This document shows positions 44,286-52,525 of a stretch of 57,142 bases of DNA, in pieces; the stretch's first letter is position 1, and every line of letters starts with the position of its first letter. Under the pieces are notes generated by a model that had not been told where the DNA came from, did no database searches, and saw nothing but the letters and a program-made list of their open reading frames with translations. The position numbers and the translations under genes are program-made. Source of the DNA: Alphaproteobacteria bacterium (GTDB lineage: Bacteria > Pseudomonadota > Alphaproteobacteria > UBA2966); the NCBI GenBank assembly GCA_018650465.1, contig JABIFY010000132.1, positions 1 to 57,142 on the forward strand, written 5' to 3'.

Positions 44286-44729
44286 TTACGGACGAACGTA
44301 GGCATACCCATTAGCCTGAAGTTCCATAATCCGGGTAACACCTGCCGGTACAACTTTTACACCGTCAATCAGAGCAGGCATTTTGCCAGATTTTTTGGCC
44401 ACCTTCTTCATGGTATTGCCACAGGCACTGAAGCTGATGCCTTCGCTCAAAGCCATGCTCATGACACGATCTTTTTGCTTTGATTTACCCGTCAACATGC
44501 CAAGTCCAGGGCCATAGGCGACGATTTCAACAACAGCACCAGGAATCGCTTTTTGCACATTTACAGCGTTATTCAAGGCAATCATCTGGGTACGCGGATC
44601 ATCCGTGCTCACCTGAATAACAAGATGGGTTTTCATGCTGTTCGTATCTGCAACAGCCGTCCCTGCCGTCAAAACAAAAGCAGTTGCCGCCAACACCAAC
44701 ATAAACTTCGATAGAACTGACCTGATCAT
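44286..44729 (-). CDS. Periplasmic DsrE-family protein
   Basis: A 147-residue protein with a signal peptide (LVLAATAFVLTAGTAVA) and a DsrE-fold domain: HLVIQVSTDDPRTQMIALNNAVNVQKA, VEIVAYGPGLGMLTG and a conserved cysteine in SFSACGNTMKK (about residue 104). Such exported DsrE proteins are often encoded in sox loci and may hold or relay sulfane sulfur in the periplasm, complementing the DsrE2 protein. It shares its strand with the second soxW 43 bases upstream, probably as an operon. Confidence 0.85.
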   Translation of the reverse strand: MIRSVLSKFMLVLAATAFVLTAGTAVADTNSMKTHLVIQVSTDDPRTQMIALNNAVNVQKAIPGAVVEIVAYGPGLGMLTGKSKQKDRVMSMALSEGISFSACGNTMKKVAKKSGKMPALIDGVKVVPAGVTRIMELQANGYAYVRP

Positions 44730-44772
44730 TATTATCTCTCCCTTTGGTTAGAGCGGAGCAAGCCTGTTAAGG

Positions 44773-45381
44773 CTAATCCCACAAATTCACACTTTTCCCC
44801 TGTGCTCTCAGTTCCTCGGCTTTTGCACTTAACCAACGTTGAAAACTGGGTTCTTTCACGTAACCTTTTTCCGCTGCATAAACAAAAATGTGTTTGAAAT
44901 GGAACGGTTTGAAATAGCCCGGCATCCGGACCACTTCTTTTCCCTTTTCATCAATAAAAAGAATGGTGGGTGTAAACATGACTCTATATTTGCGGGCAAA
45001 GTCTTTTTCGCTGAGAACCTGACCGTCAAAATCTGTAACTTCCTGGTCGCCCCACAAGTTCAACTGCACGACATCAAAGGTTTTTTTGATGTATTCCCTG
45101 ATATCGGCATTTTCGAAATTGACCCGGTGCATTTCGCGGCAATAGGGACAGCCTTTTTGCTCGAACAAAATTGCCAGGTGTTTACCTTGTTCATGCGCTT
45201 CACCAAGGTCATCCGCCATATCAAGAAAAGACGTATGTTTGAACCAGGGCTGGGTGTACATCCCGTCATCCCCAACCTTGGGTTCTATCTCAGCGGCCGT
45301 AGTCTGCGTGATGAACAACATAACGACCGCAAGGGCCGCTTTTGCAACTAGGGCCTTGTACATCGTTCGATTGACAACCAT
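44773..45381 (-). CDS. SoxW-like periplasmic thioredoxin (second copy)
   Basis: A 202-residue exported thioredoxin-fold protein. A signal peptide (LVAKAALAVVMLFITQTTAA) precedes the CPYC active site (about residue 78) in LFEQKGCPYCREMHR. A cis-Pro occurs in FTPTILFIDEKGK. It is somewhat longer than the first SoxW and has a C-terminal LSAKAEELRAQGKSV extension. The ATG at 45381 has GGAGG; an in-frame upstream start at 45432 does not. Site E lies 77 bases upstream. Confidence 0.85.
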   Translation of the reverse strand: MVVNRTMYKALVAKAALAVVMLFITQTTAAEIEPKVGDDGMYTQPWFKHTSFLDMADDLGEAHEQGKHLAILFEQKGCPYCREMHRVNFENADIREYIKKTFDVVQLNLWGDQEVTDFDGQVLSEKDFARKYRVMFTPTILFIDEKGKEVVRMPGYFKPFHFKHIFVYAAEKGYVKEPSFQRWLSAKAEELRAQGKSVNLWD

Positions 45382-45445
45382 CTTATCCTCCAGATTACGG
45401 CAAACTATCGTCATACAGTCTGCCACAACCAACGCTCTGTTTGGA

Positions 45446-45465
45446 ACACAATAATTCTCTAATAT
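45446..45465 (-). promoter_or_regulatory. ATATTAGA-type operator upstream of the second soxW (site E)
   Basis: On the minus strand ATATTAGAGAATTATTGTGT: the left half is identical to site A and the right half has TTGT, a one-base variant of TTAT, with the same register and spacing. Confidence 0.55.
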
Positions 45466-45814
45466 ACTGAATGAATTAATTTGGTCGCCTCACAATCGCG
45501 TGTCCATGAGTTATATCTTCGCTGCCAAATTTAAGCGTTTCCGGTTTTGGCGTTGGCTGACATTGCGATAACCGCAAAGCAGGCACCAGAAATCACGTCA
45601 TAAACGATTACATCGAGATCGGATCCACCAGTTGCGGTAGAAGAAAAATTTGACTATCCGCATATAGAAACAAAAAAATACATATTCCTTTGAATATTTA
45701 CAAAAAGATACGCGCCTGAAACATTCCAGAAATGATGTTCTGTTATAAAATAGGGATTACCCACAGAAAACACTGGGTTTGCGTTGGATATTGCAGGAAA
45801 TTGGTTCAAAATTT
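45466..45814. other. Intergenic region before the response regulator
   Basis: About 350 bases between the sulfur island and the response regulator. The right half is AT-rich (from about 45655) and holds the likely promoter; an AACAT / ATGTT dyad occurs near 45720-45740. No ORF, RNA or repeat of note was seen. Confidence 0.35.
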
Positions 45815-46189
45815 ATGGCTGACATTCTACTTATTGACGATGATGACATGGTACGCGCCACCACCCGAGCTATGCTTGAAATAGGTGGTCATCAGGTGCG
45901 CGAAGCCAGCAGCGGTTTTTCGGGTATCGATCAATTCCGCGAAGCCCTGCCAGATATGGTCATTACTGACATTGTTATGCCGGATATGGATGGCTTGGAG
46001 ACTATTCAGGCTCTCTTTGAAATCAACGAGAATGTCCGTATTTTGGCAATCAGCGGCGGCGGTCGGATGCTGGATAGTACGACATATTTAAGTGTCGCAA
46101 CCCGGTTTGGCGCCAAGACCGTGCTCAAAAAACCATTTCTAAGCGCTGAATTATTGGAAACGGTTAGCGATATTTTACAGGTCGACTAA
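45815..46189 (+). CDS. Single-domain response regulator (CheY-like receiver)
   Basis: A 124-residue stand-alone receiver domain. Acidic pocket residues lie in LIDDDDMV, the phosphorylated Asp in MVITDIVMPDMDG (about residue 53), then LAISGGG and the conserved Lys in VLKKPF (about 105). It has no output domain, so it acts by protein contact or phosphotransfer; the partner kinase is not in the window. The ATG at 45815 gives the standard receiver N-terminus. It is convergent with the repressor gene, 3 bases apart. Confidence 0.9.
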   Translation: MADILLIDDDDMVRATTRAMLEIGGHQVREASSGFSGIDQFREALPDMVITDIVMPDMDGLETIQALFEINENVRILAISGGGRMLDSTTYLSVATRFGAKTVLKKPFLSAELLETVSDILQVD

Positions 46190-46192
46190 AAC

Positions 46193-46834
46193 CTAAATCC
46201 GGCTGCAAAGCCCGACTGCAATCCACAAAATTTTGAGCTTTTCAAGCGATACATTGTCGTAATCGGGATGGTTAGGGTTCTCAGTTATCACTGAAAAACA
46301 TTGTGAAACCGGATTTTTGGCCAAACGCCGAAATTCAGGTTGGTCACCTGATAAAATCAAATAGACACCGTTGCGGGAAAAATTAGAGACACTTCGGTCT
46401 AAAAGCACAAGATCATTTTCTTCCAGCAATGGCGACATGGCATCGCCACAATTCACCATATGTATGACAATAAGATCACTGTTTCCGGCGGCCTCAAGTT
46501 CAGTTATCAGGTCTTCAAAAGCTGGAATTTCTGGTGGCAATTCCTTGGAATTCTCTTCCTTCCCGTGAATATCCTGATATTGGTCCAACTTGTAATGTTT
46601 GAGCCACCTGACTCCAGATCTGCTTCCATGCAGGGTATTGTCCTCAATACCATCACCAATAATGTCTGTGATACTACAACTCAATACTGAAGATAGTCGA
46701 CGCAACAATGGCAACGTCAACTTTCGTTCATCTCTCTCGTATCGAGATATTGAGACGCCCGTGGTATTCATTGCCGATGCCAGATCACCTTGGGTCAAAC
46801 CCAGAGTCCGGCGAATATTTCGTAATTCGCTCAT
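46193..46834 (-). CDS. CI/LexA-like repressor with inactive S24 protease domain
   Basis: A 213-residue regulator. The N-terminal XRE helix-turn-helix (LGLTQGDLASAMNTTGVSISRYERDER, about residues 11-37) is followed by a linker and an S24-type domain (GDAMSPLLEENDLVLLDRSV, NGVYLILSGD). The catalytic Ser of the GDSM motif is Ala132, and the Lys of the KRL motif appears to be Arg169, so self-cleavage should not occur. It may instead be controlled by a ligand or partner. A TAACAGT / ACTGTTA dyad lies 36-72 bases upstream. Confidence 0.85.
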   Translation of the reverse strand: MSELRNIRRTLGLTQGDLASAMNTTGVSISRYERDERKLTLPLLRRLSSVLSCSITDIIGDGIEDNTLHGSRSGVRWLKHYKLDQYQDIHGKEENSKELPPEIPAFEDLITELEAAGNSDLIVIHMVNCGDAMSPLLEENDLVLLDRSVSNFSRNGVYLILSGDQPEFRRLAKNPVSQCFSVITENPNHPDYDNVSLEKLKILWIAVGLCSRI

Positions 46835-47296
46835 AGCTTTATGTAGTTGATTAACAAGGCTTTTGTCACTAACAGTGTTGGTTAAATCTATTTACAGGAA
46901 CTGTTAATTTCTATTTTTGGAAAATTTGATACGTTAATTGACTGATAGTTTGTGGTCCTCATATGCACCTGCATGGAACAACATTACATATAGAAATTAA
47001 ACTTATAGATTGATTTTTAAAATATCTTCTCCTCACTTACTTGCTCGACGTATCTCATACAACAACTATAGATAGTTTTTTCACAAAAGACCCTACTTGA
47101 AATAAGTTAAAATTCTGTATTGTACATTTCAAATGAATGTATTTGAGAATATGCCTGAGCATTTCCGATTTTGACGGAAAAGTAGCATTGCGCTTACGCC
47201 AGGAAAGACGACGAAAACCAAAGCCTATTTCGTCTAAATCGGAACAGCTCTGGATATTTTCGAGGCCTCAAATGTCATAAAAACGTCCAGGTGAAA
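46835..47296. other. AT-rich intergenic region with a candidate repressor site
   Basis: About 460 bases, markedly AT-rich from 46835 to about 47150. TAACAGT at 46870-46876 and ACTGTTA at 46900-46906 form an exact 7-bp inverted repeat in the promoter of the repressor gene. Nothing protein-coding or RNA-like was recognised in the rest, and no clear terminator follows livF. Confidence 0.4.
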
Positions 47297-48199
47297 TCAT
47301 CCACCAAGGAACAGGCGTCCGACTTCCGGGTTTTCGAGTAAAGCATCGCCTTCACCCGCCAAGGCCAGCGAGCCATTCACCAGGACATAGCCGATATCGG
47401 CAAATTCAAGTCCCTTTTTGGCATTTTGCTCGACCATAATGATGGTTTTGCCTTCGGCTTTTTGCAGGTCATCAAGGATTTCAAAGACCATGTCGATGAA
47501 GCGCGGCTCCAGACCAATGGATGGCTCATCCACCAGCAAAACCTCCGGCTCCATGATCAGGGCCCGACTGATTTCCAGCAAGCGCCTTTCACCACCAGAA
47601 AGCACACGGGCAGGTTTGTTGCGTCGCTCGGCCAGGCGCGCGTATTTACCAAAAACCTTTTCGGCTTTTTCCTTGGCCAGGTCCGGTGTATCTTGCAGAT
47701 ACCCCCCCATCAACAAGTTTTCTTCCACGGTCATATCCGGAAAAACGGAATTATCTTGCAGAATATAGGCGATGCCGGCCGTCTTGAGTTTCTGGCTGGA
47801 ACTGAGGGCCGTGACGTCACGCTGCTGTCCTTCAAGGCCAATGGCAACGGTTCCGGAAAAGATATTGGTGAAGCCAAATATGGAATGCAGGATGGTCGAT
47901 TTTCCCGCTCCGTTCGGCCCGATCAGACAGAGGGACTGTCCCTGTCCGACTTTCAAAGTCAGATCATGCAGGATTTCCATCCGGCCATAACCGGCGCACA
48001 AATTATCGATGGAAACAAAAGGCGTGTTATTTGCCAGGGCATTCAATTCAGCGATCGTCGGGCCTTCAGCGGCAATTTTTTCTGCTTCGCGCGAAACCGC
48101 ATCAACGGACATAACAGATGCAACACCGCCTGCGTGATATCCGCTGGCGCGTTTTGCGGCCTTATTATCCTGAGGTTCCTGATTGTCTTGATCTGGCAT
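47297..48199 (-). CDS. livF: ABC transporter ATP-binding protein, LivF-type
   Basis: A 300-residue ATPase of the branched-chain amino acid transporter family. Walker A is GPNGAGKSTILHS (about residues 93-105), the signature LSGGERRLLEISRAL (about 201-215), Walker B EVLLVDEPSIGL and the switch EQNAKKGL. The first 60 or so residues (MPDQDNQEPQDNKAAKRASG onward) are an unusual extension rich in Ala, Gln and Asp, absent from ordinary LivF. Its ATG begins two bases after the livG stop with GGGAG in place, so the extension looks real. Last gene of livHMGF. Confidence 0.92.
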   Translation of the reverse strand: MPDQDNQEPQDNKAAKRASGYHAGGVASVMSVDAVSREAEKIAAEGPTIAELNALANNTPFVSIDNLCAGYGRMEILHDLTLKVGQGQSLCLIGPNGAGKSTILHSIFGFTNIFSGTVAIGLEGQQRDVTALSSSQKLKTAGIAYILQDNSVFPDMTVEENLLMGGYLQDTPDLAKEKAEKVFGKYARLAERRNKPARVLSGGERRLLEISRALIMEPEVLLVDEPSIGLEPRFIDMVFEILDDLQKAEGKTIIMVEQNAKKGLEFADIGYVLVNGSLALAGEGDALLENPEVGRLFLGG

Positions 48200-48201
48200 G
48201 A

Positions 48202-48945
48202 TCAGTGCGCTCCCAGATAGGCATCAACAACGCGTTGATCATTTTGAATATCATCCGGTTTTCCTTCAGCCAGCAACTCGCCATGTGCCAGGCAATAAAT
48301 ATGATCGGCAAGGTTCATGATCACCCGCATATTATGTTCAATAACAAACAACGTCACACCAAATTGTTCGTTGGCAAGTTTCAGTCTGTCGATCAATCCA
48401 TTGATCAAGGTCGGATTAATCCCCGCCGTTGGTTCGTCCAGTAACAAAACCTTGGGCTCGTTCATCAAGGCCATAGCGAACTCCAGCAATTTTTGCTGAC
48501 CAAAAGACAGATCCCCGGCGATCAGATTGCGCTTGGAATAAAGACCAACGAACTCCAGCAACTCAAGAGCTCGGTCACTGGTTTCAGGTGAATGGCCCCG
48601 AAACATATCAAGCAGGCCCGAATTCCGATGCGGGATCGAAATCTGCATGTTTTGCACACAGTTCATTTTCGAATAGATGCGGGTTTGCTGGAAGGTACGC
48701 AGCAGACCCAAGCGGGCAATTTGCGGTACTTTAAGTTTTGAGATTTCCGCCCCTTCAAACTTGATCGAACCTTCGTCAATGGGGTGATGTCCGACAACGG
48801 AATTAAACAATGTTGTCTTACCCGACCCGTTGGGACCGATCAGCCCTGTAATGCCGCCTTCGGCGACATTGACACTGATTGACTGATTGGCAATGACACC
48901 GCCAAAGGCTTTGCTGACGTCCTTGATTTCAATGATCGAACTCAT
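48202..48945 (-). CDS. livG: ABC transporter ATP-binding protein, LivG-type
   Basis: A 247-residue ATPase. Walker A is GPNGSGKTTLFNSV (about residues 37-50), the LivG-specific RTFQQTRIY near 85, signature DLSFGQQKLLEFAMAL, Walker B KVLLLDEPTAGINP and EHNMRVIM. Start overlaps the livM stop by 4 bases (ATGA). Confidence 0.94.
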   Translation of the reverse strand: MSSIIEIKDVSKAFGGVIANQSISVNVAEGGITGLIGPNGSGKTTLFNSVVGHHPIDEGSIKFEGAEISKLKVPQIARLGLLRTFQQTRIYSKMNCVQNMQISIPHRNSGLLDMFRGHSPETSDRALELLEFVGLYSKRNLIAGDLSFGQQKLLEFAMALMNEPKVLLLDEPTAGINPTLINGLIDRLKLANEQFGVTLFVIEHNMRVIMNLADHIYCLAHGELLAEGKPDDIQNDQRVVDAYLGAH

Positions 48946-50000
48946 TTTGACGCCTCCTCTACGGCTTCTCGCGTATCGCTTTCGTCCACCGTCAGGCCAA
49001 AGAAGTCAGGCCATTTTTCTTGTGCCCAGCCCAAAATACCTTGCTGGAAATAGGCCACGTTAATAATAATCAGCATTCCAAGGGCAACCCATTGCCAGCC
49101 GAGGAAATGGGTCCAGGTGAATTCCTTGATGATATGAAACACAACGGCACCCAACACGGGGCCCCATAGGGTTCCTTTGCCGCCCAGCAACGCCATCAGC
49201 ACCATGAAAATGCCAAAAGTAATAGTCGGGAAAGCCACTTCCAGCGGTTCTATAAATCCGGCCATGTTGCCATAGACAGCACCTGCCATGCCCAGGAATG
49301 ATGCCGACATGGCCCAGGTGACTGTTTTGTAACGCAGCGTGTGAATGCCCATGGCCTCGGCCTTGTCTTCGTCGTCCCGAATAGCATTGACCGCCAGCAC
49401 ATAACGCCGCGAATACAACCATTTCAGAAAGGCAAAAGTGAGCAGCGCCAGGGCAAACAGGGCAAAGTAGAAGAACAGTGAGCGCTCGTCCCCCGTCCCC
49501 GGGAATGGCAGCGACGTGATGCCGCCGCCACCACCGATGTAATCCCAGGCACCAACAAGTTCACCGGCCGCAATGGCAGCACCCAAGGTTCCGATAGCAA
49601 AATAGGGGCCTCGTAGGCCGAACACGATCCGCCCCAGGATGACAGCAATGAAGATAGCCGCCAGTGCGCCAGCTATAATGCCGAACCCCATGCCAGACAG
49701 ATATTCAGTCCAGCCAAAATCAACTTTTGGCGCCCCGGAATGGGAAGTGTATTCAGCAACTTCATACAAGCGCGCGATCTGGACAACGGCGCTGGCATAC
49801 ATGCCTACACCAAAGAAGATGATGTTACCCAGGGAATTATAACCCATCTGGCCACCCATCATGTCCCAGGTCAGGGCAAACAGGATCATCAACCAAAGTG
49901 TTGCAAACTGGGCGATATAGTTCGGGAAAACAAAAGGAGCCAAAATTCCACCCAGAAGAATGAAGGCGTAAAGCAGGAAAGTTTTTTGTGAAACACTCAT
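48942..50000 (-). CDS. livM: ABC transporter permease, LivM-type
   Basis: A 352-residue membrane permease with about nine segments. The LivM signature is visible in YFAIGTLGAAIAAGELV and NAIRDDEDKAEAMGIHTLRYK, the cytoplasmic coupling loop. The C-terminal GKGTLWGPVLGAVVFHIIKE is typical. It lies between livH and livG with 4-base overlaps on both sides. Confidence 0.93.
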   Translation of the reverse strand: MSVSQKTFLLYAFILLGGILAPFVFPNYIAQFATLWLMILFALTWDMMGGQMGYNSLGNIIFFGVGMYASAVVQIARLYEVAEYTSHSGAPKVDFGWTEYLSGMGFGIIAGALAAIFIAVILGRIVFGLRGPYFAIGTLGAAIAAGELVGAWDYIGGGGGITSLPFPGTGDERSLFFYFALFALALLTFAFLKWLYSRRYVLAVNAIRDDEDKAEAMGIHTLRYKTVTWAMSASFLGMAGAVYGNMAGFIEPLEVAFPTITFGIFMVLMALLGGKGTLWGPVLGAVVFHIIKEFTWTHFLGWQWVALGMLIIINVAYFQQGILGWAQEKWPDFFGLTVDESDTREAVEEASK

Positions 50001-50896
50001 TTGACCACCTGCCGATGACGAGATTGCTGAATTTGTCTAATGACCAGAATGACGAGCAACAGTCCAACAACAATGGCCTGCTGGAATTCAGCACCAAGAA
50101 TGAAAGCGCCGAACTGTTCCAACGCCCCCAGCCCCAGCCCCGCCATGATCACACCAGGCAGATTGCCAAGACCAGCAGCAGTTACAATCACGAAGGCACG
50201 AATTGAATAACTGGTTCCAAAATAGGGCTGGATAACCCAGATCATGGAAATCAAAACGCCTGCTGCCCCGCAGATTGCAGCATTCAGCGCGAAGGTAAAG
50301 GCATATACCCGGTCTGTATCAATGCCCATGATGCGGGCCGCGCGGGCATTTTGGGATGTCGCCCGAATCGCCTGGCCCATGCGGCTTTGCTTCATGAACA
50401 GAACGACGATCAAGGCAAGGATCAAGGCCATGACAAAGGCAATAATCTTGACGTTCGAGACCGTCAGGCCGCCATCGAGATATTCACCTACTTCAAAGCC
50501 TGATTCGGCAATCATGACTTCCGGTCCGAAAATCAGGTTCAGAACCTGTTGTACGACGATGGCAATGCCGAAAGTTGCCAGCAACGACGTGAACAGGTCT
50601 TTATCGACAACCCGGTAAATCACAATTTTATACAGGGCCCAGCCGAAGCAGAACATAACAACCACGGCCACAGGCAAAGCCCACAGGGGATGTATTCCCA
50701 CAAGAGTCATGGAATAGGCGATATAACCACCCATCATGACAAAGTCACCTTGAGCCAGGTTTTTAACGTTGGTGACGCCCCACACAAGGGCCAGTCCATA
50801 AGCCACAAGTGCGAATATGGCACCGATAAGCAGACCGTCGACCAGAAGCTGTACATTCAGCACCGGTGCCAAAACCAAAAGGGAAATATTATCCAT
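49997..50896 (-). CDS. livH: ABC transporter permease, LivH-type
   Basis: A 299-residue permease with about eight membrane segments. The N-terminal QLLVDGLLIGAIFALVAYGLALVWGVTNVKNLAQGDFVMMGGY and the coupling loop RATSQNARAARIMGIDTDRVYAFTFALN mark LivH. First gene of the permease/ATPase operon, 175 bases after the binding-protein gene. Confidence 0.93.
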   Translation of the reverse strand: MDNISLLVLAPVLNVQLLVDGLLIGAIFALVAYGLALVWGVTNVKNLAQGDFVMMGGYIAYSMTLVGIHPLWALPVAVVVMFCFGWALYKIVIYRVVDKDLFTSLLATFGIAIVVQQVLNLIFGPEVMIAESGFEVGEYLDGGLTVSNVKIIAFVMALILALIVVLFMKQSRMGQAIRATSQNARAARIMGIDTDRVYAFTFALNAAICGAAGVLISMIWVIQPYFGTSYSIRAFVIVTAAGLGNLPGVIMAGLGLGALEQFGAFILGAEFQQAIVVGLLLVILVIRQIQQSRHRQVVK

Positions 50897-50988
50897 GAAA
50901 TCCTTACCGCGAGATCAGAGCACCTGAAAAAAGAGCACCTGGATACTTTGAAATTTCAATATCAAAGCGACAAACCGTTTGACGAACA

Positions 50989-51024
50989 AACCCGACTTCC
51001 TCCTGGATAAGAAGAAAGCCGGGC
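50989..51024 (-). terminator. Hairpin between the binding-protein gene and livH
   Basis: On the minus strand CCCGGCTT pairs with AAGTCGGG (one G-U pair) about 40 bases after the binding-protein stop. There is no good T-run, so it is probably an attenuating or mRNA-stabilising hairpin that lets the binding protein be made in excess. Confidence 0.5.
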
Positions 51025-51071
51025 TTAATCGTTACGCTTAAGCAAAAACAAAGTTTGTTATTTCCTGGCGC

Positions 51072-52322
51072 CTACTTGCGGGGCCATTCGACTTTGTGGG
51101 TTGCCCAACGAGCAGGAAACACAACATTCAATTTGCCATCTTGAATCTGGCGCAAGGCCATTGGCTTGGCAATATTGTTGCCTGCTGCGGAGAACTTGAT
51201 ATCGCCGTAGAAGGTTTTCATGTTTGTGTCGGCAAGAGCCTGACGAACAGCGCTAATTTTAAAGGTATTAGCGCGTTCCAAAGCATCTTTCCAAACCATG
51301 ACAGCTGCGGCGGCCTGTGCTGCCTGATACGGCACGTTCTTGTAACCTTCATAGGTTTTTTTGAACAAGGCATCAAATTCACCGGCAGTACCGAACAGGT
51401 CGTCTTTATAAGACATGGTTTCAGACCATTGGGTCGGGCACAAGAAACCGTTGGTCGAGGCACCAAATTTGGTAATCACCTTGGCTGATTCACAGTGGGT
51501 CATGGCCACCAAGGGAACCTTGATCTTCATTTCCTTGATCTGACGAGCAGCCGTCGCGGCACCTTTTGAGTGACCGGAAACAACCAGCAGATCAGGCTTC
51601 ACAGCACGAACCTTGGTCAGTGTTGCCGTCATGTCTGAAATGTCACGTGGCAATTTATCGTCGATAACAATCTTCATGCCATGCTTTTTAATATCGTCGA
51701 CCACACCGGCACGAACATCCAGCGAAAACGGGTCATTTTCAAAAGCCATGGCGACTTTGACGTCACCAGGTTTCTTGCCATTTTGTTTGGCGATGTCAGC
51801 CGCCAAGGCAATGGAGCTGGCCAGATATTGCTCCGACGTCGACAGCACTGCGAAGATATATTTGTAGCCCTGCGTGAACAGCGAGCGTGACGCACCTTCT
51901 GCTTCCACCATAGGGATCTTGAACTTTTCAGTGACGGGCGCAATCGCCTTGGTCAGACCAGAGCTGTATGGCCCGAGCATAAACTTGACGCCATCCTGCT
52001 TGATCAAACGTTCTGCCAACTGTGCACCACGGGCTGGCGTTGATTCGTCGTCATAGTATTTAACAGCGAGCTTATAACTTTTGCCGCCCACTTTTACACC
52101 GCCCGCAGCGTTGATCATCCGCACCGCGAGGTTATAGCCGTTCGAAGCATGAATGCCGTTTGTGGAATATTTACCTGTAAAAGAAATCGCCGAACCGAGG
52201 GTAATCGTATCGCCTTCGACTTTGGCCGATGCAGGCTGGGACGCCAACAGACCAATTGCAACGGCACCTGTAGCGACGCCGGCGACAAGGCCAGAGACCT
52301 TGCCAAATCTGGATTTTGTCAT
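51072..52322 (-). CDS. Branched-chain-amino-acid-type ABC substrate-binding protein (LivK family)
   Basis: A 416-residue periplasmic binding protein of the LivK/peripla-BP-6 family. A signal peptide (LVAGVATGAVAIGLLASQPASA) is followed by TITLGSAISFTGKYSTNGIHASNGYNLAVRMINAAGG, ARGAQLAERLIKQDGVKFMLGPYSSGLTKA and a second lobe. The ligand cannot be named: relatives bind branched amino acids, amides, urea or aromatic acids. It directly precedes livHMGF and is probably its receptor. Confidence 0.9.
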   Translation of the reverse strand: MTKSRFGKVSGLVAGVATGAVAIGLLASQPASAKVEGDTITLGSAISFTGKYSTNGIHASNGYNLAVRMINAAGGVKVGGKSYKLAVKYYDDESTPARGAQLAERLIKQDGVKFMLGPYSSGLTKAIAPVTEKFKIPMVEAEGASRSLFTQGYKYIFAVLSTSEQYLASSIALAADIAKQNGKKPGDVKVAMAFENDPFSLDVRAGVVDDIKKHGMKIVIDDKLPRDISDMTATLTKVRAVKPDLLVVSGHSKGAATAARQIKEMKIKVPLVAMTHCESAKVITKFGASTNGFLCPTQWSETMSYKDDLFGTAGEFDALFKKTYEGYKNVPYQAAQAAAAVMVWKDALERANTFKISAVRQALADTNMKTFYGDIKFSAAGNNIAKPMALRQIQDGKLNVVFPARWATHKVEWPRK

Positions 52323-52525
52323 GAAATTCCTCCCTTTATACCCAACAACCTGACACGTCGTCGGGCGATGTTGTTTCAGGGCGAGCTTTTACAGCATGTT
52401 TTTCGCGCTTTTGCGCTTCTTTTTCCCTGTTCACACAAGCATCCTAATCAGGTTCGAACCAGTTGCAACATTTTGTCGCACCCCGGCATCGCCAATTCGA
52501 CCAAATATGCTGTATTTTACTGAGG

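Noticed and set aside
47426-48220. 264-codon open frame on the plus strand over livF
   Set aside because: Antisense shadow of a well-supported ATPase gene, with no domain resemblance.
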